Assembly: GCA_030248135.1 (NCBI GenBank) | Contig: JASANC010002024.1 | Coordinates: 24,537 to 88,536, forward strand | Length of the DNA stretch: 64,000 bases | Direction of reading: 5' to 3' | DNA from: Theristus sp. LFF4_11 | Taxonomy: Eukaryota > Nematoda > Chromadorea > Monhysterida > Xyalidae | In this document: positions 36,717-50,600 of the stretch, in pieces | Position numbering within the stretch: position 1 is the stretch's first letter | Layout of the letters: each line of letters starts with the position of its first letter | Program-made: the position numbers and the translations under genes | Notes under the pieces: generated by a model | Seen by the model: only the letters and a program-made list of their open reading frames with translations | The model's database searches: none | Told to the model about the DNA's origin: nothing

Positions 36717-37258
36717 AGAGAGCTGCGATTGAGCGATTTGCGAACCGCCTGGTGATTAGCTGTTTTATGCCTGCACCAATCAATAAATGACCATAGTCGT
36801 TATCGTTTTTCTTCCTGGCTCCATCACATTTGTACAGTTGTTTTTCTTCACTAAACATCAGCAAAGGTTAGACCACCAGCAAAGTGCAGTGCGTTCAATT
36901 AAAACTGTTTTTTGCAATAGAAAAAGACACTTTGTTGTGCAGTTTGAATGAATATGCTACATTGAAAAAAATATCATTTTCGTGCGTTATGAAAAACAGG
37001 CAATCGAGTGCAAACATGGTTTTTTGGAAACATAACTTTATTAATAGACAAAAACTTATTTCAGAATATGAATTGCATGTCGTCTGAGCAAAACGGTGTT
37101 ACAACAAAAATACGGTTTTATATTAAAAAACGCGTTGTTTTTTACTGCAATATGTTTTAGTATGATACGAAAGAAACCATGATTGTTCTAAAGCCAAACA
37201 CAGACACATCAGAACGAAACCAACGGGCCACAAATGACGATGAAAAAAGCAAATGCGC

Positions 37259-40200
37259 CTATTTCTTGTCAGAGCCAAAAAAGTCCTTGAACAAGTCGGT
37301 GCCGTGCGCTGCGCCTCCTGGTGCCTGTCCGTGTCCGTGTTGCGTACGAGCCAAGCCAGCCAGGTGTGTCAAGCCGTCAAAGTCGAAGCCAGTGTCCGCT
37401 GGCGACGTGTTCGTGCCGTCACAGTCTTCCTTGTTCAGCATGCGCTCATAGTTGCTGCGGCGTAGCACTGATGATGGCTCAGTCTGCAGACACATGGAAA
37501 CCATCGGATGCACAATATACGGGGAAATGGTCGTTCAATACTGACATGCTGAATCGCTTTCTCATCGCTTTCTCCTAATCATTGTTCTCAGCATCTTTGT
37601 TCGTTTGATTCTGTGACTGAACATGCACGGCGCAGAGAGGAAAGCAGCTCGACACGCGGCAATTCAAATTTGCTAGTGATCCCGAGTCCCTCGCAACGAC
37701 TGCGTCTCTGGGGCAGCCATTTTGAACTGGCGCATCGAGCATGAATGAAACTCCCACAAATCTGTCTGCAGACGCATTCAGTCGCAGAATCAGAAGAAAA
37801 GCCAATTTTCTACAGTACCTGTTGCGAGCAATCGCTGCACAGCGTGCCTGTCCAGCGTGACGAGAATTCGTCGATGATTGATTTCACGACCACCAGCGCA
37901 TGTCGCAGTGATGCTGGCAACGCGCTGGCACCATTCGTAGACAGACGGATCACTGCTTTCAGAACTGCAAAGCAAACAGGTGCGCAGAACACGTGGCACA
38001 TGCCAAGCACACGCAAAACACTCGTGCGCAACACAAAGGTGGCATTGCCCGTGCCAATATCCGTCCCGAAACCCGTGCCATACCATTATGCGTACCAAAA
38101 TTATAAATGGCTGAAAACGGCAAAGTGAGCAGCACCACAAAAAAACATTCCTCGTCAAAAAAAAACTTTGAAAATGAGCCGCGAAGCCAACACAGCAAAC
38201 CAAGATGGCCGGATAATGGTATGGTTACTATGATACATGTGTCATGTACATACATTCGTATGTATGAACTTTCGCGCCGTGAGCAATGACATTTTTTATG
38301 ACATGCAGTTTCACAACGCAGTTGCAACTGCTGAGGAAAACGCTGTGCCAACTGAAACTGGTGTGGCGACCAACAACAATACTGCATTCTAATGTTCCCG
38401 GATGCAATGTGACGACCGTTTCCTTGTATAGCAAGTGAATGGGCAACTTACTGGCTGCTTTTGCGTGTCTCAGTTTCTGTGCCATTCCGTTGTGACCGGT
38501 CCATGCTGAATGATGTCCGGTGGCTAGATAGCAGTTCTGAATTGTAAAAAAATGCTAGGGGAAAGAAAGTGGCAGTGGGAAATGAAACAGCGACCAGTTT
38601 TTCACCTCGAACTGACACTCGAACTCTCCCTGTACAAGTCCACGTTTGAGTTCCTGCCAATTTTCGAATGCACCAACCAAACCTTTTTGTAGTTCTTGTT
38701 GTGCACACCTGTAGAACACAAGATTAGTTTATACACGCTTTTGAAGGGTGATCATGCCACTGTTTTCACTGTGGTGTCGAGGCGCTGTCTTTTGACCTTG
38801 GAGTACTGCCGAAAAACCGGAGATCCAAAAAAACAGGAAACTGACTTGCAGACGGAGAGATGAACCGTGTCGTATCGGGGTTGACACTGTCCCAACCTGA
38901 AAAAACACAATTTGCAAGTGTTGCAATAAAAGCTGTGTCAGCAAGCCTGTCGCTGACACACGCAGGCCTGTACGACACATTGATGGCAAATTTCAACCCT
39001 GCGAACGCACCCAGCCTCGCAGAGTTTGCGCTCTTCACAGACACTCGTCTCGTGTTGCACCGTTTCACTGACCAAGCAATTCACCAGCGACTGTCCGGCG
39101 CTTGGTTGTGCGCCGCACTTCGGCGAGGCACATTGCAGCAAGTGGTGGCGCACCATTAGACGGTACAGGATCATGCGCTTCCTGGGAAATTGTGAATCTG
39201 CTGGCACCGCATTTTGCAAAAAACGATTGAAAAATATGCATATGCACAGATTTTTCATAGTGGCATATGATATCAAGTTGCTGAGCCAATGTGTTTGACC
39301 GTATAACAAAAAGGAAAAAGCTGTGACGCAAATCACTCACATGTCCTCAATTTTGAAGTCATCGTAGCCAGGGATTTGCGGCATTTTGAACGGCGGATTG
39401 AGCGGGCCAGACTCTGGCGGGTAGTCCCGAGTGCACTGCTCTATTTTGCGTCCGCCCAAACCCTAAAAAATGCAATTTGGCTATGTGATATCAAATCCAG
39501 ATCCGTGAATCTGTATCCAAAGCTTGAATCCAAAGATCAAAATCAGGTGTTAAATTTTGAAACTCTTGTGCACTCTTCAATGATAACGCTTTGTAATCTT
39601 TGATGCCGCATCAAAACCATTCAAAAAATGCCCCAATCAAAAGTTAGCCAATCAGGCTCTATGTACCCGCAGAAAAATTGCATTCCTCGAGCACACTGCA
39701 AACTGCACTAAGATGCAGTGCAACATGCAGTGCAGTATTCAGGGCAGTGCAGTGCCTGATGCAAAGCGTGATATACAAAGCGATGCAAATTGTTTCTGCG
39801 CGGTATACAAGTTGCCACAGTCCGTGTATCGTCTCGTATATCTGACCTTGAAGTACGTGATCATGCACTTGCTGACTGGCGGCGGCACATTGTGCAGCAT
39901 GTCGATGATCTGGTCGGCCGCATGTCGCCAGATGCAGTGCTCCTTGCGTAGTTCGGCGTTGTGGTGGGCACAGGGCAGGAATGTGTCCAGCGCAGTGTCC
40001 AGGTCGAAGGACACTTGCTCGCAGCCGTGTCTGAAAGCTGCCTTCACCAATTAGTATCATTTTTTGGGGGCTCTGCGACCCAATGCGTGTGCAGTCAGAC
40101 GTAGAAAGAAAACCAGTTTCAATCTTTATGTGGCAATTCAAGATCGCCTAAGTGACCCGGTCCTACTTAAGGGACTCGGATCACTTTAACAATTTTGGAA

Positions 40201-41532
40201 TTCCCGCGTCGTGCACGAAACTGTTCATTTTGCATGCGCGCATTGCAATTGAGTCTCGGAACCAAAATAAAAAATACTAAAGAATGTTGGTTTCAACCTG
40301 TCACTTTTTTCACAAAATAAGAACGTGCGAAACACTTATATTTTGGCAAGGCATAACATTTTGGCATGGAATGTATTTTGGAATGTATTTAGGAATTTGA
40401 TTTTGGAATTTTTTAAACGTGTACAAAAACAACTACCACAACGCTTGAAAATCAATGAAGTTTAAAAATAGTTGAATCAGATCAAAGATCGAGTTGTCAC
40501 CCTCGTGGCCTGGTGGTAGTGCGTTAGACTGCAGTCTGTGCGCTCGGGGGGATCGAGCCCCGCCGAGGGGTGTATAGGCACTTAATGACAGAGAAAACTC
40601 GATGGGCGCCCTACTCAATGGCGTTCTGTACGCTTCTCTGGGTTAGCCCTGGCTAAAAACATCACCTAAAAATCACAACAACAACAACAACAACAACAAC
40701 AAAAGATGATTAAGTGCGTTTCAGTGGCTCCGTTTAATTCATGAAAATTCCGCCCACCTGAAGAAGCATCGTTTTGCCTCTGTTTGAGCGTGCAGGTCTC
40801 CCTCCCGTAGCAAGTCGTCTACTCGATTCTCAATCTTCACAGTGAAGCAGTTCAGGAAATCTGAAACAAAAATTCGAGAAGTGAAAAGCATACACCACTG
40901 AAATTTGTTTCCAAACTTTTTTCGAACATTTTTGCTGAACTAAACTAAACAAAAAAGTCTGACTACCGGTGGTAGCCAAACATGATGGAGCGTTTAGTAA
41001 AACAATTTTTGTTTGGCAACCAGTGGTAGCCACAGAAGATTACCAGAACAGTTGAGCCACAGTTGCCACAGAAAATGGTTGGAAAAAAGTTCGGACACGG
41101 GTTTCATTGATTCAGTTCAGTGCGGCCGATGCAATACATTTGTGTCATCTGCTCAGTGTTGTCTGCTGCACATTGTACCTGTAAACGGATGCACACACAC
41201 GTCCACACGATCGTCTTGTTTGTTGAGATCAAAGCGTTTGCATCGCTCGCTCAGTTGTTGGCCAGCAGCAAATGCAATCTGAAAGCACAACAGAAACTGC
41301 GAAGTAGTCTCGGAAATCGACTTTTGTCACTCGCAAACCGAAAGCAAACATGGTGCTCTGAAAGTGCAGACAACTTCAGCAATAATGATCAACAACTGCT
41401 ACAATTGACTCTGCAAATTTGTTTAGTTGGCCATTGTGCATGCACCGTTGGGTCAACATCAAATCTGAGCAATAGGTAAACCAAACAAACCAGTGCAAGT
41501 AAAATTCCAATCGGTTCACGGTACGATCTCAT
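37259..41532 (-). CDS. P2: secreted cysteine-rich protein, paralogue of P1
   Basis: Eleven exons: 41532-41482, 41278-41179, 40860-40758, 40030-39847, 39462-39341, 39181-39011, 38896-38846, 38708-38606, 38536-38452, 37964-37819, 37483-37259; 446 residues, frame kept throughout. Exon 1 (MRSYREPIGILLALVCL) and the start of exon 2 (IAFAAGQQ) form a signal peptide, split by a phase-0 intron as in P1; a second GT nine bases earlier would shorten it by three residues. The mature protein has 22 cysteines, all of which align with cysteines of P1. Matching landmarks: IENRVDDLL, HCIWRHAADQI then KCMITYFK, FKMPQIPGYDDFKIED, HHLLQC, NWQELKRGLVQGEFECQFE, KSIIDEFSSRWTGTLCSDC and a tail ending DLFKDFFGSDKK. 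No known domain, no membrane helix. Role unknown; secreted or lumenal by inference. Introns carry family C MITEs and a SINE. Confidence 0.86.
37580..37800 (-). mobile_element. MITE family C copy in P2 intron 10, diverged
   Basis: Shows CATTCAGTCGCAGAATCAGA at its right end and GT(GATC)CCGAGTCCCT and CGCGGCAATTCAAATTTGC inside; the left end is poorly preserved. Confidence 0.6.
40055..40280 (+). mobile_element. MITE family C copy in P2 intron 3
   Basis: Bounded by GGGGGCTCTGCGACCCAATG and GAGTCTCGGAACCAAAATAA; interior GATCACTTTAACAATTTTGG and ATTCCCGCGTCGTGCACG. Confidence 0.78.
40497..40705 (+). mobile_element. tRNA-derived SINE in P2 intron 3
   Basis: A tRNA-like head with an A-box-like TGGCCTGGTGGTAGTGCG and a B-box-like GGATCGAGCCCCGCC, then a body with GCACTTAATGACAGAGAAAA and CTGGGTTAGCCCTGGC, and an (AAC)n tail. 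Other copies are at 45030-45212 (inverted) and 63618-63785. Confidence 0.82.
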
Positions 41533-41599
41533 GGTAGAACTAAGCTACAGTGTCGCGCCAGATAAAAATTGAAATTGAAATTCTGAAACAAAAATGAAA

Positions 41600-44500
41600 G
41601 TGGTCTTGGATTCGTAGGAAAATAACAATCATTCGTTTTCAGTCTATGCACACGTCTATTTATTCACTTTGAATTTATTTTTGCCGTGTTTCAATCAAAC
41701 CTACTCAAAGACTCCAGCCTCGATTAGGATCAGCCCAAAATAACTTTATGCGTTGCTGAGTCTTTTAAGTGAAATACAACGTGAATACACAATGACAATT
41801 AAAAGCAGTTGCAATACGGTACATCAATCGTATCGTTGATAAAAATATAAACAACCAGGGGGTTCGGTCAAGTCTTTGAACAACTTGTAACATGTTGAAT
41901 TTCTGATCTCGATTCCACGACGTGAACCGTGCTCGTTCGCAAAGAATGATGGCACACGATTATAATGTTACCAGGATCGTGTCGAGACCCACGAGGCTAG
42001 ATACCGTAGTAGTGCTGTACATACTGTATCAAGCACAGCATCGCATTCTCCATTCATCTCATTACCTTTTAATCTGATTTCCGTCACCATTTTTGCGCGC
42101 AGTGCAATTCGTTTTTTGCTGTTCATTGCGATAATGATCTTTCGAATAAGAGCGTGGTGGTTGGTGTACAGACAGAGCACAACAACACGACTCTGTGTGC
42201 GTCAAATACTTGTGGCCGGAGGCATTTCTTCTTGCAAATGTACTTTTTGCAGATAGATCAATTACCACATTTGTCATCGTAACCTCATGAATGTAACCCC
42301 ATTCGCAAACGATCTTGCCCATTTGCCCCATCGAACTTGGGGAAAACTACGTCGAAGTCAATGTGTCACTGCTGCTGGGGCTGTTTCCAGTGAGTTCAAT
42401 ATGTTGATAATGGATGTTTTTGTTGGATTGAGGTTGAAGTTGAATGAAACTTCGTTGTGACCTCTTACGGATGTTGCATTCACACCAGAGCAAGTTTCTT
42501 TTATTTTTTTCTCAAAAACGCAAGTTTTTTTCGTTTGTTCACGATAAAACTAGAAACGTTTTCGTTTTGAAACTTTTCAAATGAAAAATCTAGTTTAGTC
42601 AATATCATTTTTATTGTTGACTTCATTTTACCAAAAATACAAAGCAACGAGAAAACAAAAAAACAAAATCCACCAAAATACACGAGTTTATCCAAAAGGA
42701 GAAGAAAAACCACAGAGAACAGCACAAGATGAGCAATACTGAATCCTTTAAAAACATCCCCCTCAATAGAAATTACACATTTGCTTGGTCAATTAAAAGA
42801 CAGAAAAAACAAAAAAAATAATGAAACGTGCTTCTTTTATCATAAAATATGTTTGCTTTAACATGTCACTTTTGTCACTGAATACAGAGCAAGCAAAACT
42901 TTGAATCCCAGCAAAAAAACTAATGTATCGGGTTTGGTTGACACTCATTCACCTCGATTGTGGCAACATCTTTTTTCTTGCAACTCCAATTCCGTTCGTT
43001 CTGCAAGCTCTCTAACAAAAACAGTGACAGGCTTAAACAAACACACTGTACATCAACGGTGCAGTTCAATAAAAAGTACGTAACTGAAATAAAAAAAGAT
43101 CGATACTTATTACCAAAGAATGCAATCAGGCGGGCAAAAAGCAAAGAAACACAACATTAACTAAAACATTGCTTCTGATCATCTTTCACAAGAATCACAA
43201 TAAAAACAGAACACAACAACACATGCTCTTGCCGCAAATGCTACCAGTAAAGCACTTTTGAATCTGATTTCGGCAAGTCACCAAAACGCCCCCACAGACT
43301 GCTGTGCGACAGCGACAGAAACGGCCATGTTATCACGATAAAAAATGCAACTCAAGTGTTTATTTTCCTCTGATCTCAGTAAAAACCATCTTTCAAAACT
43401 TCTGATTTACTCTCATAATAAAAGGCAGTACAAAACAACGCATAACATCGACTGATTGCCACAAAAAACGTAAAAAACCGATGAAACCAGACAAACAGAC
43501 GACGATAATAAATACGAATCATAAAACGTCAGTGACAACAGTTTCGCAAACGATTTGCATAAGGTTTGTGATTTGTAATGGTGTTGTATGAAGTCAACAT
43601 ATTGTAAATTGTTAAATCGATATTGTAAAGTTACACATTCAGATTCAATTGACACAAGCTTGATAGGATAATAAATAAATCCTTCTGGCCTATCAGTGAA
43701 TTTGAATAAAAGCAAAATGTTCACGTTTATACGGACGCATAAAACAAAAGATAATATGTGAACGTGACTAACACTGAATGGAACAACGGAAACTACCGGT
43801 TTAAAGTCAAATTGGGTGCTATTGCAGGACTAAACAATCGAAACTGACATGACAAGAACTTTCCATACACGGTTAAGTTCCCAGACACACAAAATCACCT
43901 AGAAACAATGGTCAACTCAGAATCAACGTCTGTCGACAGAAACATCCGGAATGAAACACAACAATTAGAACCGTTTTTATTAATTTCTGTACCCAGAAAG
44001 AGAAAACGTTGAGAACACGGTATTTCGTTTGCTAACATTTTAGTTCATCACAAAAGCTTCGTGACTGATGTGGATATGACAGACAAGAAACAAGCACAAA
44101 TGTAAATCGAAAAAAACAGACGTTCATATTAAAGTTTACAAGAATTCAAGACTCTGGTGAATACCTTGATAATTATGTGGCACTGCGTTGTGGGACAATT
44201 GAAAGTTATCAAATAAAAAACTAATGATTCCAAAAAAAATCCAACAATTCCAAAAAAACAAGAACAAAGATGCAAAACTGTTTTGTGAACAAAAACAAGA
44301 CAAAAACAAATCACACTGACAGAGCTTGACTCCGAAACCACCAGCAAATCAACAACCCGAAAAGTAAACATACGAAAACTTCCGACGTTCAGAAAAACGG
44401 TTCTGTTCATTGTCACGCATGACAAAAGCTACTAAAACATTCAACCAAACCAACAAAAAAAATAAAACGAGTGCGAGCAGAAAACACAGCGACGCATTTC

Positions 44501-44621
44501 ACCGAATGCAAGAAGCTGGCCAACTGTGCAGTAATTTCTCAAACTGCTGCTCTCAACATGTTGCGCGTTCGTGCGGTCGCGTGTTTTCTGCATGCACACC
44601 CTAGGCCTAGCCGCAGCGGCG
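41600..44621. other. AT-rich spacer between P2 and calnexin, no gene seen
   Basis: Holds the P2 promoter, the calnexin 3' flank and one family D MITE (about 42845-43045, ends TTTAACATGTCACTTTTG and GTGACAGGCTTAAACAAACA). Open frames are short and AT-driven. Confidence 0.5.
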
Positions 44622-47600
44622 CTAATCCTTGCGCGGTCGGGCACGCCGGCCAGGCGATTTCTTGGGTGTGCCGGCGCCGACGGCCGGGGCAGCGTCTGCA
44701 GCGTGCTCGCCATGCCCCTCATCAGCGTCATCTCCTTCTTCTTCATCTTCATCATCGTCGTCATCCTGTATTTGAAGTTTTATACAGATTTATTTGAAAG
44801 ATCAGTGGCATTCTGTGTGTGAGTGACAGTGGAACAGTCGCATACAGCCGAGGGAAAATGCGAACTGCCAAGCAGAAACTTTGAACGGAAATGTACAGTG
44901 CTCGAAGTGTACACACTGGTGAACGAATGGAGCACTGCTGCAACTGTGACTAATGATAACAACTGACAAGCCCCGTGGTTTCGCCAGGTGCAGGGACACA
45001 CAGCAGCCGTGTGTTGACACACCGACAATCAGGCGCTTCTTGTTAAGATTTTAGCCAGGGCTACCCGGAAAAGCGTACAGAACGCCGTCGAGTTGGGTAC
45101 CCATCAAGTTTTCTCTGTCATTAAGTGCCCATACACCCCTCGGCGGGGATCGATCACCCGAACGTATAGACAAGAGTCCAACGCGCTACCACCAGGCCAC
45201 GAGAGTCAGTTTTATACAACTGAGTAGTGTCTGAAAAGTGAGGAGTATTTTTACTCCAGGGTGTTCCAAAAGTTACACCTTGACAATTTCTGAATAAATT
45301 TATGGAGGTGAACCAGCAGAATGAAATAATTCGGTGCTGATTTTGGTAAAAATCTCAGACTAATATAAAGCCTCGGTCAACAAAGGGAGCTTTAGGTTCA
45401 TCTCTTCAACCAGAATTCGTTATGGTCCAACTTTCGGAACACCCTGGAGTAAAACTGCTCACTTTCCAGACGCTACTCACTTTTATACAACTGAGACGCA
45501 CGTTTCTGGTGTCGCTTGAGCGTGTGCCGCTGCCAAGCCAACCACACCACCACCACCACCATAACACCAACAACCAGCATCACGACGTCCCGTCCCACTC
45601 GCACCTCCAAGTCATCCTTTGTCTTCGCAGCCGTGCGAGTGCTGCGTCGTCTCAACTCGGCCGCCGCCTCCTTACTTGCCGAGCCTTTCGGCGCGTCGTC
45701 GTCAGCGTGCTCGTGCTCCTCCTGCTCATCATCCACGTCCTCCAGCTCGTCGTCCGGTTTCTCGTCGTCGCTTTTCTTCGCACGACCCAGCGCTTCCTTG
45801 TCGTCGTCCTGCACCAAAACAACAACAACATTGCAGTGCTGCGAGATGGAAAATGCGTTCTGCTCGCAAACGGACACTTAATGTATCGAAGCTGAAGAAT
45901 ATGCGAGAACAAAAAAAACCGAGGCGCTCGCAACGTGTGCCTAATGCACTATTTCAGTGTGTATTCAACGTATTGGCACACAGCGAGCATTCAACCGCAG
46001 CAGCATCGGCAGACTGCCGATTTCGGCCTGGCGCTTCTTTTTTAAAACGCACGCGCACGGGCATCCGCATGCTCATGATCCACTAGCGCGCCTGCACACG
46101 CTCCGGCCCATAGTTGTTCTAGGGGGGGCCTGGGGGGGCCGGCCCCCCCCCCAAAAAAATTTCGAATCTATCTCTATCAGAGAAGTTTTTTCGGCTCAGC
46201 TATTATCTATCTAAAAAATTTTCTCAGCCAGCTATCTATCTGAAAATTTTTGTCTTCGAAGATATAAAATGAGTCAATTTTTGACCAAAATTGACCGTTT
46301 TTGCTCGAAATTCGTTAAAATTTTGCTAATTTTAAGCAAAATACACGTTTATACTTGATTTTTAGCATATGTTAAGCATTATTTTGCTGTTTTTATGGTT
46401 TTTTAGCGTTTTAGCTATCTATCTAATTTCAAAATTTTGACCGGCCCCCCCCCAAAGTCACATGGCCCCCCCCGCGGCCCCCCCCCAAAATTTTCCAGCT
46501 ATCTATCTAAAAAATTTGCTCCAGCTATCTATATCGGCCCCCCCCAACCCCTCGGCTCTGGAACAACTATGCTCCGGCCTCAATAAAAACTCGTTCAAAA
46601 CGCAATTGTTCTGACATCTTCCTTCCTAAAAAGGCTTGGCTTAGGTTAGGATTGGGTTAGGACGACGTTAGGCTTAGGATCAGGCTTTAGGATTAGGATT
46701 AGAATTAGGTCCGTTTAAACAATGTCCGACAACGAGTGTGTCGGTTTTTAGAAAAGAAGGGCAACCCGATTTCGGTGATGTAACTGCACTGCACAAGTTA
46801 CGAGAATGTTCAAGCAGCTGATGCGAACCTTGCCGGACGTGCAGAATATGACGATGAGCACGATTGGAATGAGAATGGTCAGCAAGTAGACTGCCCAGAG
46901 CCACGGCCGCTCGTTCGCTGCTTCCAACAGGCCAGCGATGATGCCCGCTGACGCACCCTGTGAGCAGCAAACAGCAGTGAGTGCGCCCTGTGCCACCCTG
47001 ACCAACACTCAGTAGCTGCACCTTTGTCACACCAATATACACGTGCCTCACACCGAACATGAAGAGACGCAAAGTTGAAAACGATTTTGTCTCAGTGAGA
47101 CATTCAATAGCAAATCATCATTGTTTTTCAATGAATGTCGTTTATTTGACTAAAACATCAACGTTCTCCATTTATTGTTCACCTTTCCGGACGCCTTCTT
47201 CGCCAGATCTTCTTGTGTCGATTTAATAGTGAACGTTTTCTCGGCAAACTTCCTGGCCACTTCTTCGCTGTCCGTAATCAGAAAATTGTCAAACAAAATG
47301 CCATCCGACATCGTCCAGAGCTCAAGGCCAACGGCGCCCTGAGAAACAACAACATAGCAACACTTGAAAGCACGGACAATGACAGAATGCATTGCAATTC
47401 CTGCATTAAAAAAACGAAAGTGCCGTGGCCGAATGAACATGGCCTCTTTTTTCAAAGTTCAAGGAGCGCGGAAAATTTGAATGACAGAGAAAAGGAAATC
47501 TAGAAATCCAGTTGTCTGTTAAATTGTTAGCGTTTTTTTAAATTAATCAATTTGTTCGTGCATTCCTGTTCGTTCACTGTACCTCGATAACCTTTTTAAA

Positions 47601-50600
47601 CCTACAACATCAGCAACAACTTGCACCAAAACAGGAAAAAACCTAAATTGCAGTGCCTACAGAAGCAAACTGTCCCTGTCCACTCGACTAACGATTGGTG
47701 CCATTTTGTACGGTTCAGCATCAAAGTAATGCGGGTTGTCGATGATCTGTGGCGCCCATTTGCCCTTGTACGCCGGGTTGGCAATCATTGGCGGCTTCCA
47801 CTTTCCTTTGTACTTTGGATTCTTCATCTGCGGCCGCTCCCACTTGCCACAACCGACCGCTTCTTCGCACTTGGGATTCGCTGAAAAAAAGGATAATGAA
47901 AGTCTGTCTTGAATGAACTTCTGTCTACCGTTCTATAGGTGGAGTGGAAAGTTCGAACCCCGCAGTGGACAAGACACATATATGAAGAAACTGAAGTGAC
48001 CAATAACATCTAATGGTCCGCTCCCTCCAGAGCAGAGGGTAAATTGGGTAGAATTGCCCGTTTCCGCCAGAGTTTACCTAAGGTTTCTAAAACAAGAGCG
48101 CGAATAAAAAGTGGTGAAAAGCAAAACGGTTGCAATCGACAAGCTTATGCATTATGCACAGCTGGTGGTGAGACAGCGGCGCAACAAAACACCCATAGCA
48201 CTATGACAGTTAGCTAATTCAAGACGAACAACACTTTTTGAATTCAAGTTGTTTTTGAACGGAAAACTTACTTTTCAGTGGTGGGTCCCATTTTCCATCC
48301 ATTTCGGTATCCCTAAAAATTTTGAAATGATGATGCTAATAACACGGCAATAGATTTCTGCTCAATAAACCAGGCATTCTGATTGGCTATCTCATAAATG
48401 CAAACGAACCAGGAAATCACTTGAAAAGGGCTTCAAACTTTTTTTAGTGTGAAGAAAGTTTTGCGCTTAAGCTATTTTATGAAAATAGAATCAACCGTGC
48501 GTTATCAATCATCAGCAAATGAAGCGGCTTGCATGGATGTGAGATTGAGCTACTGCGAGCGCGTTTGTCTCGGACACGCCCATCCAAGTCTCAAGTGTCC
48601 GGTGCCACCAACATCAACATCAACATCAACCAACCAATCATCAGGTTTCACCGCCTTCTCATCCGGTATCAGTTGCGGTTCATCTTCCAACCAACCGTCT
48701 GGCATTGTGGCATCTGCATCCTCAATCATCTCAGGCTCGTTTTCGTCCCTGAATTTATTGTCCGCAGTTTCAATTTTCGTCGTGTTCGTGACATAAAGTA
48801 GTAGTCGTAATTTGCTGTCACTTTGCAGTTGCAGAATGAATCTGGTTTCAGCCGGCCAAAACACACAAAAAACAGCAAAACACAAAACACGAATGGGCAC
48901 GAATTGACTTCAAATGGCGTTGAAGAAGCATTGTTGCAAACGTCCAGATCTTCAAATCGCACAGCTCAGCCAATCAGCAGCTTGCCCAATTGGAGAACAT
49001 TCGACAACAAACGCTCAAAGACAATAAACAACTGCACGTTGCGCTGACCAATCCTCTGGTTTCTTCGCCTCGCTGTCCACAATTTTCTCTCGGTCATCCC
49101 AGTCGGCTGGCTTCTTCTCATTTGGATCTTCGACTTGCTGCGGCGGAGTGATCGGTGGAGTTAAGTCCTAGAGAAATAGCAATTGGATAAGTTCGTATTG
49201 AGATTTCGCAGTTTTTTGAAAGTTTTTTTATTTGAATAACTTGCAGCATGTTGTCACAAGTTTTGACAGTTTTGAAAAGTCAGCCTGATAATCTGATTGG
49301 TCTTTTTGTCCGACACACCCGAGTCCGAATTCGATTGCCTTGTCAGCAGTTTATATCGGAATTTCCAAATAACAACAAGAAACAGACCAGCTGCTAAAAT
49401 GTCTGAAGTCTCCAGTCTAACTCTAAATTATGGTCGGTACAGTGGAGGCATTGCTCTGTGGGGGCGGAGTCTGTCCTGCACAGAGAGCAAGACTCACGTA
49501 GTCAGCAGCCAATCAGTTACCAGCCAACGATTCCCGAGTTCGACTGTAAACGCACGCCACTGACCTTCAACAGGTCGCCAGCAACAATTTGCTGTCTGTC
49601 CACGAGTATTTTGTACGAATTGTCGCTCTTTATGACCAGCGTGTACAGATGCGTCTTGTGGTCGTTGAACCAGTCATCCATCGAAACACTCGTTGGCTGC
49701 TTTGCATGGTGCTCCTGTAAAACACGACAATCTTGTGAGAGACCTGTTCATACTGACGTCTGCTGACGTTTTTTAATTGAAAAAACTCGTCCCGGCATTT
49801 ACTCACATGAACGCTGCCATTTTTCGGGTTCTCATAGCGAATGATGAAATGCAACTTTGACGTCAGGCCGCACTTGTCCGGTCCAAACATGATCGTGTAC
49901 GCGGTCTTGTCGTTGAATTGACGCTGCAAGAAAACAGTTTCACGGTCACAGTTTCCACAAAACCAACATCGATGCGCGACTGGATTGCGGTACAAATGTT
50001 AAACAACCGATAAACTTTCTAAAAATTGGAAATAATTTCCCACCCACCAAATTCAGCTGTGCAGTTCGTGTCAGCAGTTTCATGTAGCCACCGCCGCATT
50101 CTTGCCCGTTCTGATACTTTACCTCGTATCTTGAAAAAAAAGTACAGTGCAGCTGGTTGAAATCAGAAGGAAACGGAATGACAATGAACGAACACCGTTT
50201 CAAAGCTGCGTGCATATTATTTTACAACGGCTCAACTGGGATGGAATGGCACATTGAAACACGAGTTCAAAAAACAAAATTTTGCCCAAAATTGATTCCT
50301 GATTGCGTTTCATCTTTAGAAGATCTCTGGAAATTTTTGTACCGTCACCGGTTTTTTTCTGAAATAAACTGATTTGTTCGCGAAAACATTTTCCGGCTTT
50401 TCGATCAACCAATCGATCGCCTGATGTTCAAACAAAGATGGGTGTTCCAATGTTTTCCCACTGGAATCGAAACAATGAATGCGAATGTCATTCGAAACAA
50501 CACGTCATGCAGGCAGCTTTGCAACGCGCGCAAGCAACGCAACGCACTGCGCCACAAAAGTGCTCGTGCTGTCGAACGAGAATGGGCGGTCGAGTTTGGC

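Noticed and set aside
40497..40580. A functional tRNA gene
   Set aside because: Arms do not pair into a full cloverleaf by eye and the sequence recurs with a shared non-tRNA body, which fits a SINE.
47925..48095. Another tRNA-derived SINE, from the B-box-like AGTTCGAACCCC in calnexin intron 9
   Set aside because: The A-box is too close or missing and no second copy was found in the window.
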